Assembly: GCA_947626495.1 (NCBI GenBank)
Contig: CANQSJ010000005.1
Location: 1-64,000 of the forward strand
Direction: 5' to 3'
DNA: 64,000 nucleotides
Source of the DNA: an uncultured Oscillospiraceae bacterium
GTDB taxonomy: Bacteria > Bacillota > Clostridia > Oscillospirales > Oscillospiraceae
This document shows, in pieces, positions 35,428-43,419 of this stretch; the stretch's first letter is position 1; each line of letters begins with the position of its first letter. Position numbers and translations under genes: made by a program. The notes beneath the pieces are model-generated. The model was not told the DNA's origin. It searched no databases and worked only from the letters and a program-made list of their open reading frames with translations.

Positions 35428-35470
35428 AAAATCAATGTGTCGGGAAAGATAGGACCGGCACATTGATTTT
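35428..35470. repeat. Inverted repeat upstream of the RecA-type recombinase
   Basis: Perfect 12-bp arms AAAATCAATGTG and CACATTGATTTT, 19 bp apart, run into TTTTTT just before the ribosome binding site. It may be a terminator, an operator for recombinase autoregulation or an accessory recombinase site. The sequence is unrelated to the inversion sites. Confidence 0.65.
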
Positions 35471-35488
35471 TTATATGGAGGTATGAAC

Positions 35489-36328
35489 ATGATCGCACTG
35501 AACGAACAAGCTTTGACAGATTTTCGCGCACGATTGGTAGAGGACGAGGCGGCGCCGGCCACGGTGGCCAAGTATCTCTCGGCGGTCCGCCGCCTGGCGG
35601 CGTTCTGCCACGGAAACCTGTGGAGCAAGGCCCAGCTGGTGGCCTTCAAACAGGACTTGGAGGCGTCGGACCTGGCGCCGGGGACGGTAAACGGCGTGCT
35701 GACAGCGGTGAATAAGCTCTTGAATATCAGCGGATACCGCGAATGGCGCTTGCGGTTCCTCAAGGTCCAGCGCCGTGTTTTCATGGCTCCCGAGCGGGAG
35801 ATGACCCGCGCGGAGTATGAAAGGCTGGTGAATACCGCCCGCATGAACGGAGACGAGCGCACCGCCACGATTTTACAGACGCTCTGCTCCACCGGCGCAC
35901 GGGCGGGAGAGCTGGCAGCCATCACCGTGGAGGCGGCGAAGGCCGGGCACGCGGAGATCCGCTCCAAGGGCAAGATCCGCATGATCCTTCTGCCCAAGAA
36001 GCTGTGCAAGCTCCTGCTCAATTACTGCGCCAAGCGCAGCATCACCAGCGGCCCCATCTTCATCACCGCCTCCGGGAAGCCCCTGGACCGCAGCAACCTC
36101 TGGAAGACGCTGAAGGCCCTGGCGGCGAAGGCGAAGGTGCTGGCGAACAAGGTTTTTCCGCACAATCTCCGCCACCTCTTCGCCCGCACCTATTATAAAA
36201 AGACCCGGGACATCGTCCGCCTGGCCGACATCCTGGGACACAGCAGCGTGGAAACCACCCGCATCTACACCGCCCGCAGCCCCATCGAGCAGCGGCGGCA
36301 GATGGATTCGCTGGCGCTCCTGCTATAA
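35489..36328 (+). CDS. Tyrosine recombinase (RecA-type, active), unit 2
   Basis: The 279-aa protein starts at ATG 35489, seven bases after GGAGG; ATG 35483 is too close. The N-terminal core-binding SAM-like domain spans about 10-95. The catalytic set is complete: Arg138 (TGARAGE), His225 and Arg228 (HNLRH), His251 (LGHSS) and nucleophile Tyr260 (TRIYT). The gene ends four bases before the left inversion site, the usual layout of a dedicated inversion enzyme. The last 57 bases equal the fragment at 1-57 but for one silent change. Confidence 0.93.
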   Translation: MIALNEQALTDFRARLVEDEAAPATVAKYLSAVRRLAAFCHGNLWSKAQLVAFKQDLEASDLAPGTVNGVLTAVNKLLNISGYREWRLRFLKVQRRVFMAPEREMTRAEYERLVNTARMNGDERTATILQTLCSTGARAGELAAITVEAAKAGHAEIRSKGKIRMILLPKKLCKLLLNYCAKRSITSGPIFITASGKPLDRSNLWKTLKALAAKAKVLANKVFPHNLRHLFARTYYKKTRDIVRLADILGHSSVETTRIYTARSPIEQRRQMDSLALLL

Positions 36329-36331
36329 AAA

Positions 36332-36359
36332 ATACCACAGAATTCACATTCTGTGGTAT
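36332..36359 (+). repeat. Left inversion site (IRL), unit 2
   Basis: Same 28 bp as 61-88. On the minus strand it is followed by TTTTTT, giving a leftward terminator. Confidence 0.82.
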
Positions 36360-36402
36360 GTACACGGAAATTAATTCCTCCGAGCCCAGCTTTACGAGGA
36401 TG

Positions 36403-36431
36403 ATTATAGCCCGCTTCCCTTAAAAAAGCAA
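36403..36431 (-). promoter_or_regulatory. Promoter inside the invertible segment, unit 2, facing left (OFF)
   Basis: Minus strand: TTGCTT, 17 bp, TATAAT, as in unit 1. Confidence 0.7.
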
Positions 36432-36498
36432 GGGGATTTTCAAAAAAAGTTTGATTTTTTACATACCAAAGGCGCTTGAGGCTCTGTCAAAGAGCCGC

Positions 36499-36522
36499 AA
36501 GCGTGTCGTCGCGCGCTTTTTT
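36499..36522 (+). terminator. Rightward terminator inside the invertible segment, unit 2
   Basis: Same AAGCGTG/CGCGCTT stem and T-run as at 228-251. Confidence 0.5.
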
Positions 36523-36583
36523 CGGGTCTCAGCCGTCCAAATCTCGCTCAAATGAGAAAATTAGTGCCTTCGCCCAAGCGCCG

Positions 36584-36611
36584 ATACCACAGATTGTGAA
36601 TTCTATGGTGA
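36584..36611 (-). repeat. Right inversion site (IRR), unit 2
   Basis: Same 28 bp as 313-340; inverted partner of 36332-36359 with centre TGTGAA. Confidence 0.82.
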
Positions 36612-36652
36612 GAAGGGCTCGAAAAACTATATTATTAGGAGGACATCAAACA

Positions 36653-39600
36653 ATGACAAAACGTGTACTCAGCATGCTCATGGCGCTGATCATGGCTCTG
36701 TCTCTGTGCGTCCCGGCCTTCGCGGCTGACGAGCCTGTTAGTGCTGATGAGCCTGCTACCGAGGTCGAGGCCCCCGCGGCCGAGGCTGAGGAGATCGAGG
36801 CGGAAGAGGTCGAGGCTGAGGCGGAGCCCGTTGACGAGCCCGCCGAAGCGGCCGTCGACGAGCCGGAGACCGCCGCGGTTGACGAGCCCCTGCTGGTTAC
36901 CCTGGGCATCGTCACCAAGGAGGCCCACTGGGATCTGAAGAAGGTCGTTGACGCAGCCGAGAAGCTGGTCCCCGATGTGGAGGCCGGCACGGTCCATCCC
37001 ACCGATGCAGCCGCTATCGACTTTGACACGGCTCTCGAGGCTTATAAGAAGGACAAGACCGATCCCTTTAAGGACGACTGCAAGGGCTTCACGGATGCTC
37101 TGGCCACGGCCAAGGAGTATCTGGAGGGCATCGACGGCAAGGAAGTCGACCTCAATGTGACCACCGCCAACGTGGAAAAAGCGGCCGAGGATCTGTCTGA
37201 ATACCTGGCTTATGACCTTAAAAACCAGGAGGGTGCGCATAGACTGGTCAAGGTGCTGGGTAGCGTGACTAGTGCTGATGTCGCGGCGTATCTTTACGAC
37301 ACGACCGACTATCGTGCCCTCGCGTCCTATAAGAGTGGCACTCCTTACACCAAAGCTACGGACGAGCTGAAGATCAACTTCAACGGCAAGGATAAGGTGA
37401 CCTCCAATCCTTACTGGACCGCTGCCTACAAGACCAGCTACCTGACCAAGCTGCAGGCGGCCATCGACGCCGTCGTGGCCTACAAGGCCAAGTACGCGCC
37501 CACTTACTCGGATTACAAGACCGTCGTCTATGCTATCCTGGACGCTCTGGCCCTGGAGGAGGAAGGCGCGAAGCCTGTTTCCGCGGACATGACCCGCGTC
37601 AACGCCGTGATCGCGGCGACCCCCGATGAGGACGATTACGTTAAGACCGATTACATTCTGCAGAAGGAACCGTCTGAAATTTACACCTCTGGCCTGCTGG
37701 CCAAGGTCACGGCTCTGAAGGCCGACCCCGCCGCCGCCACCGTGCAGTTCGCGAGCGGCACGCTGCTGTGGTCCGTGAACACCGCTGTTGCGAAGCTCGA
37801 GGCCGCGCTGATCAAGCCGGGCAAGACCACCATCAAGTTCCTGAAAGGCTACGGCGAGGACGGTGCTGAGAACGCAACCGTCACCTTCACCGTCGATAAC
37901 GTGACCGGCCAGGGCGATAAGTCCTCTGCCACGGGGATGGACGGCTATGAGTACGGCATCGCCTGGCGTGTGAAGCACGAAGGCACCGAGAAGTGGTTCA
38001 AGAACGGTGTGGACGAGGGCGTTGAGTACAAGTCCGGCGCCGCTGTTCCCACGGACGTGATCCAGAAGCTGATCAAAGGATTCGATACGGAGAAAGCAAA
38101 AGAGTGGGGATATGATGACGACGAGCACTACTGGTGTGTGAGCGGCCAGGTGAAGGCCATCGGCAGCAGCGCGAAGTTCGCCGAGGGCGACGTCGTCACC
38201 GTTTATATCTTCAAGAACGAAGGCGGAGCGGATAGTGCCGCATCTTGGACGCAGGTCCTGATGAAGGACTTCAAGATCGGGCCCAAGTCCGATGCTCCTG
38301 AGACAATTCCCTGGCCCAAGATCTCCTCTGTCACGTATTCTGCTGCGACTGCCGGTGAGGTTGTCGCGCTGAGTGGTAAGCTGTACGGCTCTGACGGCTA
38401 TGCTGCTACGAGTAAGCGTAGCAACAACCTTAAAAACTTCTCGGAAAGTGCTCAGATCGTTGTGACTCTGGCAGAGCCCGGCGTTGACGTGACTGCCGGA
38501 ACTGGTAACGCGAAAGAATATGACGTCTGGTATGAAATCAAGGACGCCAACGGCAAGACCATTTTCACCAGCGAAAAGTTTGCGGATGGGAAAGTTACAA
38601 GTACCACGCTCCAGGCTGGTGACGAAGATGGTCAGTTCGATGACTCCCTGTTCAAGGCCGGAACCTACACCGTCGAGCTGCGCGCCTGCAAGAAGGGCGA
38701 CATGGAGGGCGGCATCTCCCAGCGTTGCGCGAAGTTCGAGTTCACCATTGATCCTCTCGCCACCTGGGAGGCCGGCTCCAGCGTGAACCAGCCCCAGACC
38801 ATCGAGCTGATCCTGCTCGCGGCCGAGGATCTGGTTGAGGGCGACTTCATTGTGGGCAAAAACTATGAGGGCGAGTTCGATGCTACTACGCCCGAGGGCA
38901 AGGTAGCTCAGGCCTTTGATCTGATCGAGAAGAACATCGCCGGGATTCGCAAGGTCCTGAGCGCCAGCGGCGCCGGCAACACGGTTACCAACCACAACCT
39001 GGCTGTCAAAAATGACGAGAGCAACGCGACCTGCCTCGATAAGCTGCTCACCGTGATCAGCTACCTCGAGAAGAAGGATGCGGACCTCAACGATATGAAC
39101 AAGCAGCTGAAGCTCGCCATCGACGCTATTGGCGATCCTTCCAAGACTGAGAACGAAGGCACCGGCAAGTACACCTTCGACACCCGCGGCCGTCTGCAGG
39201 ATGCCATCAAGGCCGCCCAGAAGCTGCAGACCGCTGGCGCCACCGGCGCTCTCCAGTCCGATGTGGACGCCGCCACCGCTGAACTGAAGGCCGCTCTGGC
39301 CGGCCTGGTGGAGATCGGCGAGATCGACAAGTCCGAGCTGGAAGCCTCCATCGCCGCCGCCGAGGCCCTGAACGAGGACGATTACACCCCCGAGTCCTGG
39401 GCCGACCTGGAGGATGCTATTGAGGCCGCCAAGAACGTGCTGGCTGACGAGGATGCCACCCAGGCTCAGCTGACCAACGCCGCCGACAAGCTGAACAAGG
39501 CTGTCGCCGCGCTGGTGAAGAGAGATCTCACCACCGAGGATCTGGAAGAGGCCATTGCCGCCGCTGAGGCCGCCATCGCCGATCCCAGCAAGTACACCGA

Positions 39601-40093
39601 CGAGTCCGTTCTGGCCGTGCAGGACGCCATCACCGCCGCCAAGGCGCTGGGCGATGACGCCACCGCTGCCGAGATCCAGGAGGCCATCGACAAGCTGGAC
39701 GCCGCTGTGAAGGGGCTGGTTCCCGCTGAGGCAGAGCCCGAGCTGAAGGAAGGCTGGAACCTGATCGAGGGTGAGTACTACTACTGCAAGGACGGCAAGA
39801 TGGTCAAGTCCGACTGGGTCAAGTCCAAGGGCCTGTGGTACCACATGGGCGCGGACGGCACCATGGACACCGGCTTCATCCACATCGTGGACGATTGGGG
39901 CGACGGCTGGTACTACCTGGAGCCCAGCAACGCCAAGGGCACCGAGGGCCGCATGCGCACCGGCTGGCAGGAGATCAATGACGCCACCGCCGGCCACTGG
40001 GGCTGGTTCGAGACTCGCTCCAACGGCCATCAGGGCATGTGCACCTACACCACCAACCAGGGTGACTACAAGGACTACAAGCCCGTCAAGTAA
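36653..40093 (+). CDS. Phase-variable secreted surface protein with cell-wall-binding C-terminus, unit 2
   Basis: The 1146-aa protein uses the same AGGAGG and start context as unit 1. The signal peptide (1-24) and first 35 residues equal the unit 1 protein; the acidic Glu/Pro/Ala linker is longer. The middle (about 90-880) is diverged, with a beta-rich part from about 400 and no known family. Two FIVAR-like helical modules lie at about 892-958 and 960-1023. The cell-wall-binding aromatic repeats from 1034 are nearly identical to unit 1, with some 125 bases identical even at third positions. It is probably a surface adhesin or antigen whose ligand differs from that of unit 1. Confidence 0.85.
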   Translation: MTKRVLSMLMALIMALSLCVPAFAADEPVSADEPATEVEAPAAEAEEIEAEEVEAEAEPVDEPAEAAVDEPETAAVDEPLLVTLGIVTKEAHWDLKKVVDAAEKLVPDVEAGTVHPTDAAAIDFDTALEAYKKDKTDPFKDDCKGFTDALATAKEYLEGIDGKEVDLNVTTANVEKAAEDLSEYLAYDLKNQEGAHRLVKVLGSVTSADVAAYLYDTTDYRALASYKSGTPYTKATDELKINFNGKDKVTSNPYWTAAYKTSYLTKLQAAIDAVVAYKAKYAPTYSDYKTVVYAILDALALEEEGAKPVSADMTRVNAVIAATPDEDDYVKTDYILQKEPSEIYTSGLLAKVTALKADPAAATVQFASGTLLWSVNTAVAKLEAALIKPGKTTIKFLKGYGEDGAENATVTFTVDNVTGQGDKSSATGMDGYEYGIAWRVKHEGTEKWFKNGVDEGVEYKSGAAVPTDVIQKLIKGFDTEKAKEWGYDDDEHYWCVSGQVKAIGSSAKFAEGDVVTVYIFKNEGGADSAASWTQVLMKDFKIGPKSDAPETIPWPKISSVTYSAATAGEVVALSGKLYGSDGYAATSKRSNNLKNFSESAQIVVTLAEPGVDVTAGTGNAKEYDVWYEIKDANGKTIFTSEKFADGKVTSTTLQAGDEDGQFDDSLFKAGTYTVELRACKKGDMEGGISQRCAKFEFTIDPLATWEAGSSVNQPQTIELILLAAEDLVEGDFIVGKNYEGEFDATTPEGKVAQAFDLIEKNIAGIRKVLSASGAGNTVTNHNLAVKNDESNATCLDKLLTVISYLEKKDADLNDMNKQLKLAIDAIGDPSKTENEGTGKYTFDTRGRLQDAIKAAQKLQTAGATGALQSDVDAATAELKAALAGLVEIGEIDKSELEASIAAAEALNEDDYTPESWADLEDAIEAAKNVLADEDATQAQLTNAADKLNKAVAALVKRDLTTEDLEEAIAAAEAAIADPSKYTDESVLAVQDAITAAKALGDDATAAEIQEAIDKLDAAVKGLVPAEAEPELKEGWNLIEGEYYYCKDGKMVKSDWVKSKGLWYHMGADGTMDTGFIHIVDDWGDGWYYLEPSNAKGTEGRMRTGWQEINDATAGHWGWFETRSNGHQGMCTYTTNQGDYKDYKPVK

Positions 40094-40112
40094 TGCAAAC
40101 CTAACGCAAATT

Positions 40113-40142
40113 GGGAGCAGGGTCTCTGGCCCTGCTCCCTTT
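40113..40142 (+). terminator. Hairpin between surface gene and RecB-type gene, unit 2
   Basis: Same GGGAGCAGGG/CCCTGCTCCC stem as in unit 1. Confidence 0.65.
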
Positions 40143-40159
40143 CCAAAAGGGGGATGACC

Positions 40160-41002
40160 ATGGACGTACTGGAACTGAGGCCGCGCCAACAGGGCCGCGC
40201 TCGCGAAGCCGGGGTGCCCATGACCGAGGCGGACGGCGAGCGGTTCCTCGCGGATCTTGCGGCCAAAGGCCGCGCGCCTGAGACCGTGGAGCGGTATCGC
40301 CGGAGCTTGGAGCACCTGGCCGAGGTCCTGCCCGAGGACCGGAAGATCCGTCGGGGTACGCTGCGCCAGTGCCGGGAGGCCCTGCTGGCGGCGGGCTACG
40401 CGCCGAGGACGGTGAATCTGGTGCTCTCCGTGGCGAATACGTACGTGGCGTACATGGGCCACCGGGAGTATCAGCTGGCGGACACACTGGAAACGGAGGC
40501 GAAGCTGCATCCGGAATTGACGCGGAGCGAGTATCGGCACCTGCTGCAGGTGGCGAAGCTGCTTGGCCGGGAGAAGGTGTATCTTCTCGTCAAGCTGTTT
40601 GCGTCTGCGGACATGCCCGTCCAGGAGCTGGATAAGGTGACGGTGGAGTCTGTAACGGCGGGCCAGGTGACCGTGGGCGAGGGCAATTCCCGGCGCAACA
40701 TCCGCTTGCCGGGCTGCGTCCGCAAGGAGCTGCTGGCCTTCGCCGAGCGGCAGGGCATCTATCGCGGACCGATTTTCCTCACCAAGGATAACACCCCCAT
40801 GAGCCGGACCTATGTGACCAGCGCGATCCGCAATCTCTGCGCGGTCGCCAAGATCCCGGTGGAGAAGGGCAGTCCTCGCTGCCTGCGGCGGCTGTATCTC
40901 GCCGGCCGCAAGGCCATTGAGGACAATGTCGCCCTGCTGGTTGATCAGGCCCTGGAACGCCAGCTGGACGAGGAACAGCTGACGATTGGCTGGGAAGTAT
41001 AA
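40160..41002 (+). CDS. Degenerate tyrosine-recombinase homologue (RecB-type), unit 2
   Basis: The 280-aa protein differs from the unit 1 copy at only a few residues (for example RPRQQGRARE versus RPRAQARSRE) but at many silent sites; the last 150 bases are nearly identical. The same catalytic losses are present (SADMPVQEL, RCLRR, no GHxS, no Tyr). Retention of an intact frame with mostly silent changes in both copies indicates selection for a non-catalytic role. Similarity between the two units stops at the TAA codon of this gene, which marks the unit boundary. Confidence 0.8.
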   Translation: MDVLELRPRQQGRAREAGVPMTEADGERFLADLAAKGRAPETVERYRRSLEHLAEVLPEDRKIRRGTLRQCREALLAAGYAPRTVNLVLSVANTYVAYMGHREYQLADTLETEAKLHPELTRSEYRHLLQVAKLLGREKVYLLVKLFASADMPVQELDKVTVESVTAGQVTVGEGNSRRNIRLPGCVRKELLAFAERQGIYRGPIFLTKDNTPMSRTYVTSAIRNLCAVAKIPVEKGSPRCLRRLYLAGRKAIEDNVALLVDQALERQLDEEQLTIGWEV

Positions 41003-41020
41003 AAAGTTAACATAACGCAG

Positions 41021-41048
41021 TCCGCTCTCCTCCCCCGGAGAGCGGATC
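41021..41048 (+). terminator. Terminator after unit 2
   Basis: A TCCGCTCTCC/GGAGAGCGGA stem followed by TCTTTCTT. The ten-base sequence GTTAACATAA occurs on both sides of it (41006 and 41063). Confidence 0.8.
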
Positions 41049-41073
41049 TTTCTTGTTGAGAAGGTTAACATAA

Positions 41074-41239
41074 TAATATTTACAAATGTTCTGTTTGTCG
41101 CCGGCGGAATTGAACATCCCGCGCCGCGTGAAAGGAAGTGAAAGCCGCAGCGCCACCGGTCCGGGCATAAAAAGACACAGCACGAGAATCGCGCTGTGCA
41201 TGAAAGAGCGCACGGTGCAAAAGCACTGTGCGCTTTTTT
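41074..41239 (+). ncRNA. Possible small RNA region with strong terminator
   Basis: No protein gene is supported here. The segment contains an ACAGC/GCTGT-type hairpin (41176-41199) and ends in a strong terminator, GCGCACGGTGC/GCACTGTGCGC plus six T (41208-41239). An AT-rich stretch (AATAATATTTAC) lies upstream, but no clean promoter was found. It may be a small RNA or just the terminator of upstream transcription. Confidence 0.35.
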
Positions 41240-41252
41240 CGTGTTTGGTTGT

Positions 41253-41471
41253 TCAGGCGTCTCCTACGACCTCTATATGGTCGATCTCATCTTCGTATAG
41301 ACCATAGCAATATTCCGTTTCTCCGACCGGAAAAACAGTGATATTGGCGCCATCATCATCGTCGGCCTCCGAGGTAAAGCCATCGTACTCTCCTGTGATT
41401 GGCTCTTGCCCGTCATAGAAATAGACCTTGATGATCTTTCCCTTGTATTGCTCCGGCGCTTGTATCTTCAT
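41253..41471 (-). CDS. Small acidic protein next to phage remnant, Sm-like fold suspected
   Basis: The 72-aa protein has the pattern YKGKIIKVYFYDGQEPITGEY and a terminal DEIDHIEV, like small Sm/LSM-like proteins found after phage head-morphogenesis genes. It overlaps the upstream remnant by 4 bp (ATGA), so it belonged to the same phage operon. An immunity-like role for the adjacent toxin-like domain is possible but unproven. Confidence 0.55.
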   Translation of the reverse strand: MKIQAPEQYKGKIIKVYFYDGQEPITGEYDGFTSEADDDDGANITVFPVGETEYCYGLYEDEIDHIEVVGDA

Positions 41472-41947
41472 GGCTCCTCCCTTCCGGAATACGGCACGAC
41501 ATGCACGCCCGTCTTTCTATAGTGGATTTTGGCCTTTCTGGTCCATATTTTAACACCATCGAGGTTCAATGTATAGCCGATTTCTTCCCCGGCGTCGATA
41601 ATTTCTGTGTGTTGCCATTCTCCCCTTCGATTCAGCTTTATCGCACCTGTTCCCGCTTTCTCCCGCACGAGCCGCTGAAGTTCCTCCAGCGGCACTGTGA
41701 TGACGCTTTTCCCCTCTTTGGCCGTTCCCTGTAAATGTTCTGCCTGTTTATCCTCCAGTATCCCCCAAGGAATATCTCCCCGCTTGATGCCCTCGCGGAC
41801 CTCTTCTTTCGTACGGGCACCCTTCTCTTCATTTTCCCTACCTTCCCGCTCCGCCTTTCTCGCTGCGGCGGTGGCGGACGCGGCCTGTTTCCGGTCCCAT
41901 TTGGCGATGACCAGCCGCTCCTGGTAGGGCTTTAGATCGTTGGTGGA
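41468..41947 (-). pseudogene. 5'-truncated phage head-morphogenesis protein, C-terminal toxin-50-like domain
   Basis: An open frame of 160 codons runs from just after an in-frame TGA (41948-41950) to the stop at 41468. It has no ATG, and the first possible GTG is at 41695. The N-terminal part reads DLKPYQERLVIAKWDRKQAA. The C-terminus (KLNRRGEWQHTEIIDAG, KIHYRKTGVHVVPY) resembles the polymorphic-toxin-type-50 domain found at the end of SPP1 gp7-like head proteins. The rest of the gene is missing, so this is a prophage remnant. Confidence 0.7.
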
Positions 41948-42314
41948 TCATGCGCCCCTACAAAGGCGCTAAAAGAACAGAACTGGTACCCATAATGAAA
42001 GACGCCCCCGAATAACGGGGGTGTCTTTTCTCTGGGTGTGCGGCAGGATGCTCTCCAACCTGACCGCCCAGCGTGCCCTTACACGTCACTTTTGGAGATT
42101 GATATCCTGCCCGTGCAGATTTAGCACGGCTACACCAATTTTCGAGGACTGACGTGTAAAACGGAGAAATAAGGGAAAGCATTTAAAGCAATTCGGGTTT
42201 GTCACAAGAACACGGAATAGCTTTTGACTATTCCGTGCTCTTGTTTTGCTGGTAGAGGGCGGCTGGCGTAGTCCCCAAAAATGTATTTGTTGCACCTTTG
42301 CGTAAGTCAGGCCG
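41948..42314. other. Intergenic region with two strong hairpin terminators
   Basis: No gene is supported. A hairpin AAAGACGCCCCCG/CGGGGGTGTCTTTT lies at 41998-42028. A 17-bp near-perfect stem ACAAGAACACGGAATAG/CTATTCCGTGCTCTTGT with TTTT after it lies at 42204-42248. Both can work on either strand. The region probably marks the scar between phage remnant and the next module. Confidence 0.7.
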
Positions 42315-42836
42315 TCATTCCTCTGAGGACCAGTCCTTATAATGGCGCCGGATATCGCTGAGCGCTTTCTCCAACTGATACACGCTCACATCCAACACTC
42401 TGGAGGCCTCCCGCTTCCCATACCCGGACATCCGAAGGAGGACGATCTTCCTCTCGTCGTCAGTCAGAGACGATAGGAACTCGACCACTGACAGCTTGCT
42501 GAAATCAGAGAGACGAGAGCGTAAGATACCGTACCCATTGATGCCGTCGTCCTTGGTGCCGGCGATGATGGCATCCAACGAGAAGTGGCCAAAGCGCAGG
42601 GATGGTGTCTTTCTGTTCAGCCTATCCATATACTCTGAAAAGTGGTCCCAGTAGTCTTTGAAGAAATGCCCGGTCGTTAGCGGCATGGAGCGAAGCATCA
42701 GAATTATGAACAGCAACGCCTCTGAGACTCTGTCCTCATATTCCAGGTTGAGCCATTTTCCCAAGCAGAGAAATCTTATGACCGGGAGCGCGGTCGAAAC
42801 GATCCTGTCCTCTGCCGTCTCACCTGCGCTTGCCAT
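42315..42836 (-). CDS. Sigma-70-like small regulator
   Basis: The 173-aa protein has a C-terminal region-4-like HTH (SLTDDERKIVLLRMSGYGKREASRVLDVSVYQLEKALSDIRRHY) and an N-terminal helical part resembling sigma region 2. It may be a divergent sigma factor of an integrated element. It overlaps the upstream gene by 17 bp and is lower in GC than the core genes. Confidence 0.6.
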   Translation of the reverse strand: MASAGETAEDRIVSTALPVIRFLCLGKWLNLEYEDRVSEALLFIILMLRSMPLTTGHFFKDYWDHFSEYMDRLNRKTPSLRFGHFSLDAIIAGTKDDGINGYGILRSRLSDFSKLSVVEFLSSLTDDERKIVLLRMSGYGKREASRVLDVSVYQLEKALSDIRRHYKDWSSEE

Positions 42837-43248
42837 CCTTCAGCTCCTTTAGGATGCTCTCCTCTGCGGACTTGCTGATCTTCCGCGGATTTTTGGCTGG
42901 CAAGCGCTTTTTCGTCGTCGGAGCCTGCAGCTCGGCGACCCAGCAGTTATCTTCCCGGCGCATGGAGTACCGAGCGGGAAGAACAATGCCGGCGGAGACG
43001 ATGTGTCCGACCAATTCCGGCCTTTTCACCGTGCCGCTCTTTGGGAGCGTATACCCGGATGTTGGATCCTCCACGACGCAAACCCTCTTGCCATCCGGCA
43101 GTATGCCAATCTTGATGTGGAGCGGTAGTGCCTCGCGGGCCGGACTGTTGAACGTAAAGCCGCCGGTCTCCGACACGCTGATCATCATCTCCGGCGGCTT
43201 TGGGCCCAAATCGAACCAGATGAATTCCTTAAAATTGATGTTTGACAT
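42820..43248 (-). CDS. Unknown protein paired with the sigma-like gene
   Basis: The 142-aa soluble protein is not recognised. The N-terminal half is beta-rich (KEFIWFDLGPKPPEMMISVSE); the C-terminal tail is basic (KKRLPAKNPRKISKS). Overlap and order suggest co-function with the sigma-like protein, for example as partner or antagonist. Its upstream region is shared with the divergent fic gene. Confidence 0.6.
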   Translation of the reverse strand: MSNINFKEFIWFDLGPKPPEMMISVSETGGFTFNSPAREALPLHIKIGILPDGKRVCVVEDPTSGYTLPKSGTVKRPELVGHIVSAGIVLPARYSMRREDNCWVAELQAPTTKKRLPAKNPRKISKSAEESILKELKDGKRR

Positions 43249-43314
43249 TAATTAATCCTCCTTTTTTGGGGACTGGAGGAATTATAGGGGAAAACTGCCA
43301 GAACGTAAAGAGAG

Positions 43315-43351
43315 TCAATTTAATCATTGATTTAGAAAATGATTAAATTGA
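43315..43351. promoter_or_regulatory. Large operator between the sigma-like pair and fic
   Basis: Perfect 14-bp arms TCAATTTAATCATT and AATGATTAAATTGA, 9 bp apart, lie four bases upstream of the fic -35. A further half-site TTGATCATTGA overlaps the -35. It probably controls both divergent transcripts; the winged helix at the Fic C-terminus is one candidate binder. Confidence 0.75.
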
Positions 43352-43354
43352 TCA

Positions 43355-43384
43355 TTGACGGGTACATATTCTTAGAGGTATAAT
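43355..43384 (+). promoter_or_regulatory. Promoter of the fic-hsd operon
   Basis: TTGACG (43355-43360), 18 bp, perfect TATAAT (43379-43384). Confidence 0.78.
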
Positions 43385-43419
43385 CGAAGTGTGATGATTT
43401 CTTTTAGCCAGGTGATTCT

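Larger units (their letters stand above)
36332..36611. other. Invertible promoter segment, unit 2
   Basis: It matches the unit 1 switch (61-340): same sites, spacing, internal promoter and terminator, and same OFF orientation. Identity extends through the start and signal peptide of the surface gene, which points to recent duplication or gene conversion. Confidence 0.82.
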
